This document shows positions 27,220 through 35,238 of a DNA stretch of 43,113 bases, piece after piece. This DNA comes from Bacteroidales bacterium. Lineage in GTDB: Bacteria > Bacteroidota > Bacteroidia > Bacteroidales > Bacteroidaceae. Every line of letters begins with the position of its first letter. The first letter of the stretch is position 1. The position numbers and the translations under genes are program-made. The stretch lies in assembly GCA_004555245.1 (NCBI GenBank), contig SFIS01000012.1:1-43113 (forward strand), in the 5' to 3' direction. Under the pieces are notes generated by a model, which saw nothing but the letters and a program-made list of their open reading frames with translations, searched no databases and had not been told where the DNA came from.

Positions 27220-27314
27220 TGATAATGATGGTTGATAAATTTGTTAAACAATTAGATTTTGTCATCTAAAGAAATGAAATAAGATTTTCATGTTTCAGAA
27301 AGAGAGAGAAGGAA

Positions 27315-27347
27315 GGCAGACCGAAGCCGGAACGACTCCGGTCTGCC
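27315..27347 (-). terminator. Hairpin between the GLUG-protein gene and susC
   Basis: A 9-bp GC-rich stem (GGCAGACCG at 27315-27323, CGGTCTGCC at 27339-27347) lies 19 bp after the GLUG gene stop on the minus strand, followed by TTCCTTCTCTCTCTTTC, an imperfect pyrimidine run. Probably a partial terminator or attenuator ahead of susC. Confidence 0.55.
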
Positions 27348-27365
27348 GAAAACAAGACTTATGAA

Positions 27366-30300
27366 TTATTTACAGAGTACTTTAAAGGCATTTGCTTTGC
27401 CGTCAGTTACAACGGTTATGATGTAGAGACCGGCTGCGGGTACTTCGATAGAAGCTTCGGATGCGGTGGTGCTGATTGCGTTAACCATGACGCCAGCTGC
27501 CGTATATACATTCACTGCCGACTGTGAGCCAAGACCGCATACGGTAACAATGCCGCCGGCTGCTGTTACACTCACTTCACTGTCGGTTTCAACTTCGTCG
27601 ATACCGGTCTGCTCGCCTGCGAGGATTTCATCAGGTACGTTCACACCCTTGAGGACAGGATACTTGTACTCGCCTGCGCCCATTGCCCATACTTCGTCGA
27701 AATTCCATGTGATGTCGGCGTAGGGAGCCTGAGTGCACAGTTCTGTGTTGTGTTTGCCTGTGGCAGGTTGCACATCGCCGCCATCAGCTGTCTCATTCTT
27801 GACCGGCCATGCGGTATCTGCGTCGTTGATGGCTTCGAGGCTGTAGAGGTTGCCGGTGAAGTTGACGATTGCGTTAGGGCCGTCGCCGGCGTTGTTGCCG
27901 CCGATGAAGCTGTTGGTGTATTTGTCTCTGCCTATCGACGACTGGTTGCCTACCGATACGCAGTTTTTGATGGTGACAATGCTGTTGGGCTTGTCGATGA
28001 GGCCGATGAAGCCGCCGACCCATCCGCGCTCTGTCGCCGTAGAGTTCACGTTGGTGAAGCAGTTTTCGAGGGTTGCGCCGTTTTCGAGGGTGCAGCCGAA
28101 GAAGCCGCCTACCTGCGAACGACCGTTGACAGTACCCTTGGCATAGCAGTTAGTCATCTTGATGCCGTCGCTGTCGCCGGCGACGAGACCTACGTGGTCA
28201 TCGCCGATAACAGTGCCGACGATTGCAACATTCTCAAAGGTAGCGCTGCCGCCGCCGATAAGACCGACATGGTCGACAGCCTGACCGCCGTTGATCTCGA
28301 AGTCGTAGAATGCTATGTTCTTGAATGTAGCGCCGGAAGTCTTGCCGAAGAGTCCGTGGTCAGAGTCAGATTTGCTCGAGAAGTCGATATGGAAGCCATG
28401 CACTGCATGACCTTTGCCATCGATGCTGCCGGTGAAGGTCACACCGTCGTTGCAGAAGCCTGTGAAGTCGGTCTCACCAGAAAGATCGATATCTGCTGTG
28501 AGGATATAGTCGAGACCGGGATTTTTACGGATTTTGAGGAAATCCTCTACTGTGCCGATTTCAATAGCGACACCGGCCTTGGCGACATGCACGTCGAATT
28601 CGTCGCGTCCGATAACAGTGAAGTTGGAAACAATCGAAGGATCCATAGTTACCTTGAAGGTAGCAGTACCGGCGCCGGCATACATACCGTTCATATCGCC
28701 TGCATATATGGCGTTTTCGCTTGGTTCGATATTTGCGTAATCGTAACCTGAGAGCTGTTCAACGACAACGTCCTGACCCCATGAACCGAAAATCGAGCTG
28801 TATTCCATTTTTTCTGTGCCGAATGCGTAGTTGAGGGCATAGCCGTCTTCTGAAGGCATGTTGAAGAACGAAGTTGCAATCGGAGTACTCATCCATGCGA
28901 GTACGGGCAGCATCTGGCCTTCTGCATTGGGGAGGAATTTCCATACATTATCGAAATCCCATCCGAGAGTGCTTGTATACCATTCCTTGCTGCGTACCTG
29001 AGTCTTGCGTGCGAGAGCACCGCGTTCGTCGTTGGCTTCGCCTGCCTGGATAGACGCACCGTTGCGGACGGTGTATTCTGTCACGTAGTTGTTCGCAAGG
29101 GTCATGTTACGGCCTGCACGGTTGATCATGCAATTATCATTATCTGCAGGATTCTCTACCACGGCTGCGGCGAGACAGTTACGGATAGTCGAGGGGTTAT
29201 TGTCGCTGTCGAGGAGCGAGACGATACCGCCGATGTTGGTCGCTCTGTAGGAATTGATTGTACCGCAGAAGAGGCAGTTCTCGACAGTACCGTGGTTGAT
29301 TACACCGCCGATACCGCCGGCCTGGTACTCACGTGTCTGGATACGGGCGTTCGAGAGACAGTTCTTGATTGTAGCATTGCCGTCGATGTTGCCTACGAAC
29401 GAAGCAACGTGGTCGCGACCTTCGATATAGGATTCGCTCACTACGACTTGCTCAATCAAAGCCGGACCTTCGGTCTTACCGATGATTGCAACGTCGGCAT
29501 TTCCCGACAAGTAGATGTTCATGAAACCGATGTTCTTGATGAAAGAACCTGAGAAAACACCGATGAGGCCAATCTTGTTGGCATCATTATTGATGTAAGT
29601 CAGGTTTTTGACCCAGTGGTTTTGACCGTCGATAGAGCCGGAGAAGTTCGGAATCGGGCGGAAGTCAACGCCTGCAAAGTCGATGTCGGCTACGAGCACG
29701 AAGCTGCCCTGCGGGTTCTGGCGGAGCTTGTCGAAGTCGGCGGCTGTAGCGATTTTATTGTCCATATCCTTTACAGAAACCTCATAACTCTTGGTGTAGC
29801 CGTTGATATAGGAGTCGCCTGTAGTCGATACAGTGATAGTCGCTGTGCCGGCACCAACAAATTCCACCTTAGTTCCGCTGACGGTAGCTACGGATGTATT
29901 GCTTGAGGTGATAGTGACGGGAAGGTCCACGCTGCTCACAGGAGCTAAATCGATAGTGTTACCCACGTAGATTTCGTCAGGGATATCGTTGATGCGCACA
30001 TAGTCGCCGTCGAACGGAACTGTCATGGAGGACAGCACGGGATAGCGGCCGTTGGCAGTGCTCCACACCGCAGCATCCCATCCGAGAGTTGTATAAGGTT
30101 GGGGAGTCTTGAGGTTGGCATCCGAAGTGATGATACCGTGGTAGGAGCTGTTCAATCCGCTCAGATCCTTCTCTTCACCGGAGTCTTCATTGATTACCTT
30201 TGTCTTGTCCGATACAAGGTTGTCGGTAGCGGCTGCGATTGAATTTTCATTCAGGATACCGCCGACAGCGCCGTAAGACCAGCGGTGTCCCCAGACGTTT

Positions 30301-31016
30301 CCTTCCTCGCCATCGGTATTGCCCATAATGTAGATAGGAGCTGCGACGTTGCCGGTGATAGTGGTTGTGCCATCTTCGACAAAACCGACGATAGCGGCTG
30401 TGCCGCCCCATCCATTCACACGTACCTTGCCGGCAAAAAAGTTGTTCTTTACCGTATTGTCACCTTTCGACCAGCCTACGATACCGCCGGCCTGGTAATC
30501 GGTACTGAAGACGTTGGCTACGGAATAGCAGTTGGTGATGACATTGTCTGTTCCTTCGCCGATATCACCTGCGATACCGCCGATGTGGTCGAAGCCGGTG
30601 ACATAGCCGGATGTCATCACACGGTCTACCTTACTGCCGTTGCACAGACGGCCTACTGCGATACCGACATGGTCTTTACCGCGTACGTCAGCCTGCTCGA
30701 TACGGACATTGCTGATGGAGGCGCCTGACACGCATCCGAAAAGACCGAGGAAACCGGCCTCCTGATTTACGACGAGACCCTTGACAGCATGACCTGCGCC
30801 GTCGAATTTACCTGTGAAGGGCGCTGCTTCGGTGCCCACTGGAGTCCATTCGCCCGTAAGGACGATATCATTGGCAAGCACATACTCGCCGGACGGGTTG
30901 GTAGCCATTGAGCGAAGTTCTGCCTCATTGGTAATCTGCGTCTGCGCAAATACGCCGTAGGAAGACAGCATCGCTGCCATAACCACCGCTGCCTTAAATA
31001 GTAATTGTTTGTTCAT
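27366..31016 (-). CDS. Large secreted GLUG/beta-helix repeat protein with Ig-like linkers and sorting tail
   Basis: The 1216-residue product has a signal peptide (about 1-25, cleaved after VFA-Q). It shows three beta-helix modules (about 27-335, 420-705, 825-1135) built of short repeats such as GGIAGDIGEG, NCYS and NVF..DYQAGGIVG, typical of GLUG and right-handed beta-helix adhesins. Each module closes with a WD...VW...PVL motif (GWDAAVWSTANGRYPVL; GWDFDNVWKF; ITWNFDEVWAM). Big-like linkers separate them (NTSVATVSGTKVEFVGAGTATITVS). The C-terminus (NVYTAAGVMV...AAGLYIITVVTDGKANAFKV) is a Por-type T9SS sorting domain. No glycosidase motif is seen. It lies 146 bp upstream of susC; I infer a mannan-binding or adhesin role, but the function is unknown. 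Confidence 0.75.
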   Translation of the reverse strand: MNKQLLFKAAVVMAAMLSSYGVFAQTQITNEAELRSMATNPSGEYVLANDIVLTGEWTPVGTEAAPFTGKFDGAGHAVKGLVVNQEAGFLGLFGCVSGASISNVRIEQADVRGKDHVGIAVGRLCNGSKVDRVMTSGYVTGFDHIGGIAGDIGEGTDNVITNCYSVANVFSTDYQAGGIVGWSKGDNTVKNNFFAGKVRVNGWGGTAAIVGFVEDGTTTITGNVAAPIYIMGNTDGEEGNVWGHRWSYGAVGGILNENSIAAATDNLVSDKTKVINEDSGEEKDLSGLNSSYHGIITSDANLKTPQPYTTLGWDAAVWSTANGRYPVLSSMTVPFDGDYVRINDIPDEIYVGNTIDLAPVSSVDLPVTITSSNTSVATVSGTKVEFVGAGTATITVSTTGDSYINGYTKSYEVSVKDMDNKIATAADFDKLRQNPQGSFVLVADIDFAGVDFRPIPNFSGSIDGQNHWVKNLTYINNDANKIGLIGVFSGSFIKNIGFMNIYLSGNADVAIIGKTEGPALIEQVVVSESYIEGRDHVASFVGNIDGNATIKNCLSNARIQTREYQAGGIGGVINHGTVENCLFCGTINSYRATNIGGIVSLLDSDNNPSTIRNCLAAAVVENPADNDNCMINRAGRNMTLANNYVTEYTVRNGASIQAGEANDERGALARKTQVRSKEWYTSTLGWDFDNVWKFLPNAEGQMLPVLAWMSTPIATSFFNMPSEDGYALNYAFGTEKMEYSSIFGSWGQDVVVEQLSGYDYANIEPSENAIYAGDMNGMYAGAGTATFKVTMDPSIVSNFTVIGRDEFDVHVAKAGVAIEIGTVEDFLKIRKNPGLDYILTADIDLSGETDFTGFCNDGVTFTGSIDGKGHAVHGFHIDFSSKSDSDHGLFGKTSGATFKNIAFYDFEINGGQAVDHVGLIGGGSATFENVAIVGTVIGDDHVGLVAGDSDGIKMTNCYAKGTVNGRSQVGGFFGCTLENGATLENCFTNVNSTATERGWVGGFIGLIDKPNSIVTIKNCVSVGNQSSIGRDKYTNSFIGGNNAGDGPNAIVNFTGNLYSLEAINDADTAWPVKNETADGGDVQPATGKHNTELCTQAPYADITWNFDEVWAMGAGEYKYPVLKGVNVPDEILAGEQTGIDEVETDSEVSVTAAGGIVTVCGLGSQSAVNVYTAAGVMVNAISTTASEASIEVPAAGLYIITVVTDGKANAFKVLCK

Positions 31017-31069
31017 GACAATTAATGTTAATGAATAGGTTAATTAAAAAATGTTTATAATAAAAAGTT

Positions 31070-34000
31070 TTATTTACAAATGAGTCTTGCTGCATCCGAT
31101 ACCACCGTCCGGCCCTCGCATACGGCTTCCAGACGATAGATATAGCAGCCGGGGATCAGAGATAATTCGACATCAGCCCGGCGATAGCCGGCGGCGTCGG
31201 CACTGTGTTCAAGACGCGAGGTCATCACACGGCGGCCTGTGAGGTCGTAGACGTGCATCACTACGTCGCGGAGGTAATCCGGTCCGCGGAAAAGCACCGA
31301 GGTGCTCCCGTGACACGGGTTGGGCGTATTGCCCTTCAGTTCTATTCCATATTCGGGAGCTACCGTGATGTCGGCTATGCCCGACTCGTCGGCGTAACGC
31401 CCGTAAAGCGAGAATTCGTAGATTCGTGCCGTATTGCCTCCTTGCTCGCCCTTGGCGACAAAGAGACGGAAACGGCTTGCCTCAACCGCCTCGACACTAC
31501 CGCTGAGACGGTTGGTGGTATTATCAGTGCTTGTAAATATGTCGTTCCAGCGGCCGTCGGCATAGTACTGCACTTTGAAGCTGCGGGTAATCATGTCGAG
31601 ACTTTCGCAGCCGGCATTCAGGAGACCCCAGCGCAGAACGGTAACAGGCTTGTTAAAGCGGTATTCAATCCAGCTGTTTGCAGATGTGCAGCACCACTTG
31701 GTAGACGCGTCACCGTCGGAAGCAAACTTGCCTGCCTCGTTAGCATTGACGTATCCCGACACTGCTATCCCGTCGGGAACGAGGAAATGTCCGAAATCTT
31801 CGCTATCGGCAGTGCCGAGCTCCTTATAGTCGTGGTAGTTGCGCAGCTCCATGGCGGCACGGGTGTCATCGTTCTTGTTGTCGCTCATTGTGGCAGCAAA
31901 GATGCACAGATTCGGGTCGTCCGGAAGCTCTATTTCGACGGCATCTTCAGGCAGCGCTATCATATACTTATAAATATACAGCATGTCATAGGTAACATCG
32001 CTTTTGGAAGCGATATTGTGGGAGTGCGTGGCAGTAAGGGCAACTTCATCGCGACGGTATTGAGCACCGTTGTTGAACTGTGTCTCGGCCTGCCCGACAT
32101 ATCCGCCCATATACGGTACTGTAAGACGTACTTCTTTGTCACCGACCTTGAACATGGCGTCGCTTCCCTCGCGTGAAGCCGAAGCAGCGAGGATATACAG
32201 CTTGTCGCAACCGTCTTCGCGGTCGAGTGTCAGCTTCTGACCCATGGCACGGACCACATTGTTCACTCCGTCGGCGCGACTGCCCATGGAGAACGTGACT
32301 CCGTCAATATTCAGTTCATCAGGAATCAGTTCGGCAGGATATGCCGTCCCGAAGGCTACGGTAGCATCACCGCGCTGCCCGTTGCCGCTCATTATGTCGG
32401 CATTATAGTCAAGAGGCAGGATGCGGTTCACTGTCTCGTCGGGCACCAGGGCTGCCGGAGCTGCGGCGAGACGCAGTGCAAACGTAAGCGGCTGATACTT
32501 CCTGATGCTGAACGTGAGCTTCGATCCTGAAACGTTTACGGCAGGTGCGTCAGGCAAGGACTCTTCAATGCCGTTCACCTGGCGTGCCGAAATGATGTCG
32601 GCAGGGAATGTCATTGTCAGGTTGTCGTGGTCTTCACCTTTCCACTCATAGACACGTACGATGATTTCATCGCCTGTTTCGGATTTTTTCATCGCCTTCA
32701 CCGACACGGCGTCTGAATCAAGACGAAGGAAAGAGAATTCCTTGCCCAGACCGCCTTCATACTTCGGTGCGCTGAATACCGCAAAGGGCTGATTGAGTTT
32801 GGAAGCTTCTTTCTGTGTGGCTTCGCTCCACTTGCCGCTATGGGGGAAGAGCGAAACTGTAAATTGGTTCGCGCCCAGATCTTGCAGCCCCTGATATGCG
32901 TATCCGCCGGGGCGGGGCGTATGAATGAGCGTCAGACGCAGATTGCTTTCGCCGGGCATATCCCAGCCATACTTGCAGTCATTCAGAATCGACACACCGT
33001 ACTGACCGGAGTCAGCCGATAGGTCGGCCCACTGGTGCCCCTGCATTTCGTAATGTGAAGAGGTGTCGTATCCGCGCTCTATTGTTCCGAGCGATATGTC
33101 GTATGTGGCTTTGGTGACTTTGCTGCGGAGCCTGAAACTCATCTTGAGGAGCGTCTCGCGGGTCTGCCAATCCACTTCGTTGACAACATCGATACGATCG
33201 CTGACCGCAGACATGCGTATATAGTGGACGAATGTCGAGCCGTTCGACGTACGTTTCACGCGGAACGCCTTGCGGAGCGGACCGTCCTCGGCCACGCTTA
33301 TCTCCACATTGTCTTCAACGATGGCATAAGGAGTACCTTTCACAGCATCATAGGTGATTTCCCATGCCGGAAATGAACCGGATTCGTCGCGAAGGAGCTG
33401 CCACTCCGGCGCCAGCATTATGGGTCGGGCACTCGATGTATCATACAATATGGGGTCGCCCTTGGCGTCAAGAGTCGTACGGTATTTTCCGTTGGAAATA
33501 GTATTGGAGGTCGCATTAATTGTCAGGTCCGAGGTCAGGGTGCATGTTTCACCGAGACGCAGGTCATAGACCGCATAGCCTAACGAAGGCACAGTAGCGG
33601 CAAAAATCACAGTTGCCTCACCGTGGTCGTATCCGACAACCTGAGCGAGTACCTCCTTGCCGTCCGGTCCGAAAGCGCGCACACCCTCCGGGCGCGAGGA
33701 ACATGCCACACGCGCCTCGGCAACGTCAGTGCGCTCGAACGAAAGAGGATTGTACACAACGGCAGCCATGCCTTCCGTCCGGGTGTCGAGGCTGCGGGTG
33801 GTGGCGCCCACGGCATTTTCGAAAACATCGGCGAAAGTCTTGTTTGCGCATGTATACTCATTCATCGAATATACGTATGCTTTCGGGATGGACGTGCCGG
33901 TGATTCCGTCATGATGAGCCTGCCAAAGGTTGTTCGTCCACGCTTCGCGAAGTGCCTCGCGCTGGTAAGGAGTGGCGCCGAGCCATTCGGCTGTCACCGA

Positions 34001-35017
34001 CGACTTCTCGGCAGCGTCGGCAAGCAGCTCATTGCGACGGTTCCAGCGCTTGAGCATGGACTGCGACGTATATGCGCCTACACCATGCGTAATCAAGGGC
34101 AATTCGCCGTCGTAAACGTGGAAACGCGAATGGTCGTTGTTCTCGAAATAGTCGAATATCTGGTCGGGCGTGGCAAGCACCACTTTTACCGGACCGTCTG
34201 AATTGACACTGTAATTAAGCCAGTAAGGCGTATTGTTTCCGCTGTCGCCGGCATTATCTCCCAAAGCGCCACCATGGTCGCTTCGTGGTCCGACATAACG
34301 GATTTCGGCTGCCAGACCATATTTATCATAATTATCCTGAGCAGCGTTCTCTGCCCAGCTTTCATGCGAATTATCTTTGTTATACTCCTCATGCGAATCG
34401 TAGGCATGTGGCTTATATATTGCGTAGATACGGCTTCCGTCCACGCCCTGCCAGATGCCCCAGGAAGGCAGTCTGTCGTACTGAGCGCTACCCCAGCCTA
34501 ATTTGGCAGTGTGGAATCCTTTCATTCCGCAATGACTGGCAAGCGAGGGAAGCGCGTAGGAGAAGCCGAAACAATCCGGCAGCATGACGTCATAACCGCC
34601 ACGTACGCCGAACTCCTGCATATAAAATGTATTGCCGTAAAGCCAGTTACGCATTATCGATTCAGCCGACGACACCATCACGTCGTTTGCATCCACTCCG
34701 CAGCCCGACACATGCCACTGCCCCGACGCGATGTACTTCTTCAACGTCTCGTACTGAGCCGGGTAGTACTCTTTCATCCATTTGTAGCGGATAGCACCTT
34801 CGAAATTAAGCATGAAGGCGGGATACTTCTCGAACAGGCGGAAATTGTCTACCATAGTATTGCGCACATACTCGTCGATGGTGGTCTTCACATCCCAGTT
34901 CCACTGAGTGTCAAGATGACTGTTCGATATAAAGAACAGGGTCTTGGTATCCGCATCTCCATAAGCAGTGCTGGAGAATAGGAGCAGGGTCGCGATGATG
35001 GTTTTAAATCTATTCAT
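31070..35017 (-). CDS. GH38 alpha-mannosidase (second copy) with discoidin domain and T9SS tail
   Basis: The 1315-residue product has a signal peptide (about 1-20). SNSHLDTQWNWD gives zinc ligands H34 and D36, LPDCFGFSY gives nucleophile D148, and QAHHDGITGTSIP the late His. Middle and C-terminal GH38 domains follow. A discoidin-like domain (about 1090-1215) contains STKWCCTSANSWIEYRFN, and a Por-type sorting domain occupies about 1230-1315 (PNPCHGSTSVLF, VMHVYDLTGRRV, GCYIYRLE). Compared with the other GH38 of the locus it has the sorting domain and an extra Gly/Asp/Asn-rich loop (PRSDHGGALGDNAGDSGNN), so it is probably the surface-exposed partner with a different substrate. It heads a unit with the GLUG, susC and susD genes and has its own operator and -7 box. 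Confidence 0.92.
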   Translation of the reverse strand: MNRFKTIIATLLLFSSTAYGDADTKTLFFISNSHLDTQWNWDVKTTIDEYVRNTMVDNFRLFEKYPAFMLNFEGAIRYKWMKEYYPAQYETLKKYIASGQWHVSGCGVDANDVMVSSAESIMRNWLYGNTFYMQEFGVRGGYDVMLPDCFGFSYALPSLASHCGMKGFHTAKLGWGSAQYDRLPSWGIWQGVDGSRIYAIYKPHAYDSHEEYNKDNSHESWAENAAQDNYDKYGLAAEIRYVGPRSDHGGALGDNAGDSGNNTPYWLNYSVNSDGPVKVVLATPDQIFDYFENNDHSRFHVYDGELPLITHGVGAYTSQSMLKRWNRRNELLADAAEKSSVTAEWLGATPYQREALREAWTNNLWQAHHDGITGTSIPKAYVYSMNEYTCANKTFADVFENAVGATTRSLDTRTEGMAAVVYNPLSFERTDVAEARVACSSRPEGVRAFGPDGKEVLAQVVGYDHGEATVIFAATVPSLGYAVYDLRLGETCTLTSDLTINATSNTISNGKYRTTLDAKGDPILYDTSSARPIMLAPEWQLLRDESGSFPAWEITYDAVKGTPYAIVEDNVEISVAEDGPLRKAFRVKRTSNGSTFVHYIRMSAVSDRIDVVNEVDWQTRETLLKMSFRLRSKVTKATYDISLGTIERGYDTSSHYEMQGHQWADLSADSGQYGVSILNDCKYGWDMPGESNLRLTLIHTPRPGGYAYQGLQDLGANQFTVSLFPHSGKWSEATQKEASKLNQPFAVFSAPKYEGGLGKEFSFLRLDSDAVSVKAMKKSETGDEIIVRVYEWKGEDHDNLTMTFPADIISARQVNGIEESLPDAPAVNVSGSKLTFSIRKYQPLTFALRLAAAPAALVPDETVNRILPLDYNADIMSGNGQRGDATVAFGTAYPAELIPDELNIDGVTFSMGSRADGVNNVVRAMGQKLTLDREDGCDKLYILAASASREGSDAMFKVGDKEVRLTVPYMGGYVGQAETQFNNGAQYRRDEVALTATHSHNIASKSDVTYDMLYIYKYMIALPEDAVEIELPDDPNLCIFAATMSDNKNDDTRAAMELRNYHDYKELGTADSEDFGHFLVPDGIAVSGYVNANEAGKFASDGDASTKWCCTSANSWIEYRFNKPVTVLRWGLLNAGCESLDMITRSFKVQYYADGRWNDIFTSTDNTTNRLSGSVEAVEASRFRLFVAKGEQGGNTARIYEFSLYGRYADESGIADITVAPEYGIELKGNTPNPCHGSTSVLFRGPDYLRDVVMHVYDLTGRRVMTSRLEHSADAAGYRRADVELSLIPGCYIYRLEAVCEGRTVVSDAARLICK

Positions 35018-35066
35018 AGTGTCGGATAAAAACGATTTAGTTTCTTGATTTTGAGTAATCTCGGGT

Positions 35067-35110
35067 CAAAATTATTTAACACCGAGGCAAAAGCGTTAAC
35101 AAACAATGAC
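35067..35110 (-). promoter_or_regulatory. Second GH38 promoter with candidate HTCS half-site
   Basis: On the minus strand GTCATTGTTTG starts at 35110, and a -7 box TAATTTTG (35074-35067) begins 36 nt later, the same geometry as the HTCS and GH130 promoters. The upstream half-site expected 21 bp further is poorly conserved, but a separate 16-bp direct repeat lies further up at 35145-35182. Confidence 0.5.
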
Positions 35111-35144
35111 AAAATAGTATCTATTTTGAAATATCAGCAAAAGT

Positions 35145-35182
35145 GTCGTTATTTAGCACCATTATTGTCGCATGATAGCACC
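35145..35182 (+). repeat. Direct repeat of a 16-bp operator-like unit, 22-bp period
   Basis: GTCGTTATTTAGCACC (35145-35160) and GTCGCATGATAGCACC (35167-35182) share 11 of 16 bases (GTCG and TAGCACC). They resemble GTCGCTATTTGATACCC in front of the first GH38, but lie on the opposite strand relative to the gene they precede. Confidence 0.5.
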
Positions 35183-35190
35183 AAATAAAT

Positions 35191-35227
35191 AGCCTGGAGA
35201 TTTTTTTTGAATAGAAATCTCCAGGCT
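35191..35227 (-). terminator. Terminator after the GH92 gene next to the HTCS
   Basis: A perfect 13-bp stem (AGCCTGGAGATTT at 35191-35203 with 35215-35227), loop 11 nt, 11 bp after the GH92 stop; followed on the minus strand by ATTTATTT. It separates the HTCS-GH92 unit from the GH38 promoter. Confidence 0.75.
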
Positions 35228-35238
35228 GTCTGATTTTA

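Noticed and set aside
27750..28751. 333-codon plus-strand open frame opposite the GLUG protein
   Set aside because: Shadow of a repeat-rich gene; it has a Val/Ala/Asp-rich composition from reversed repeats and no start context.
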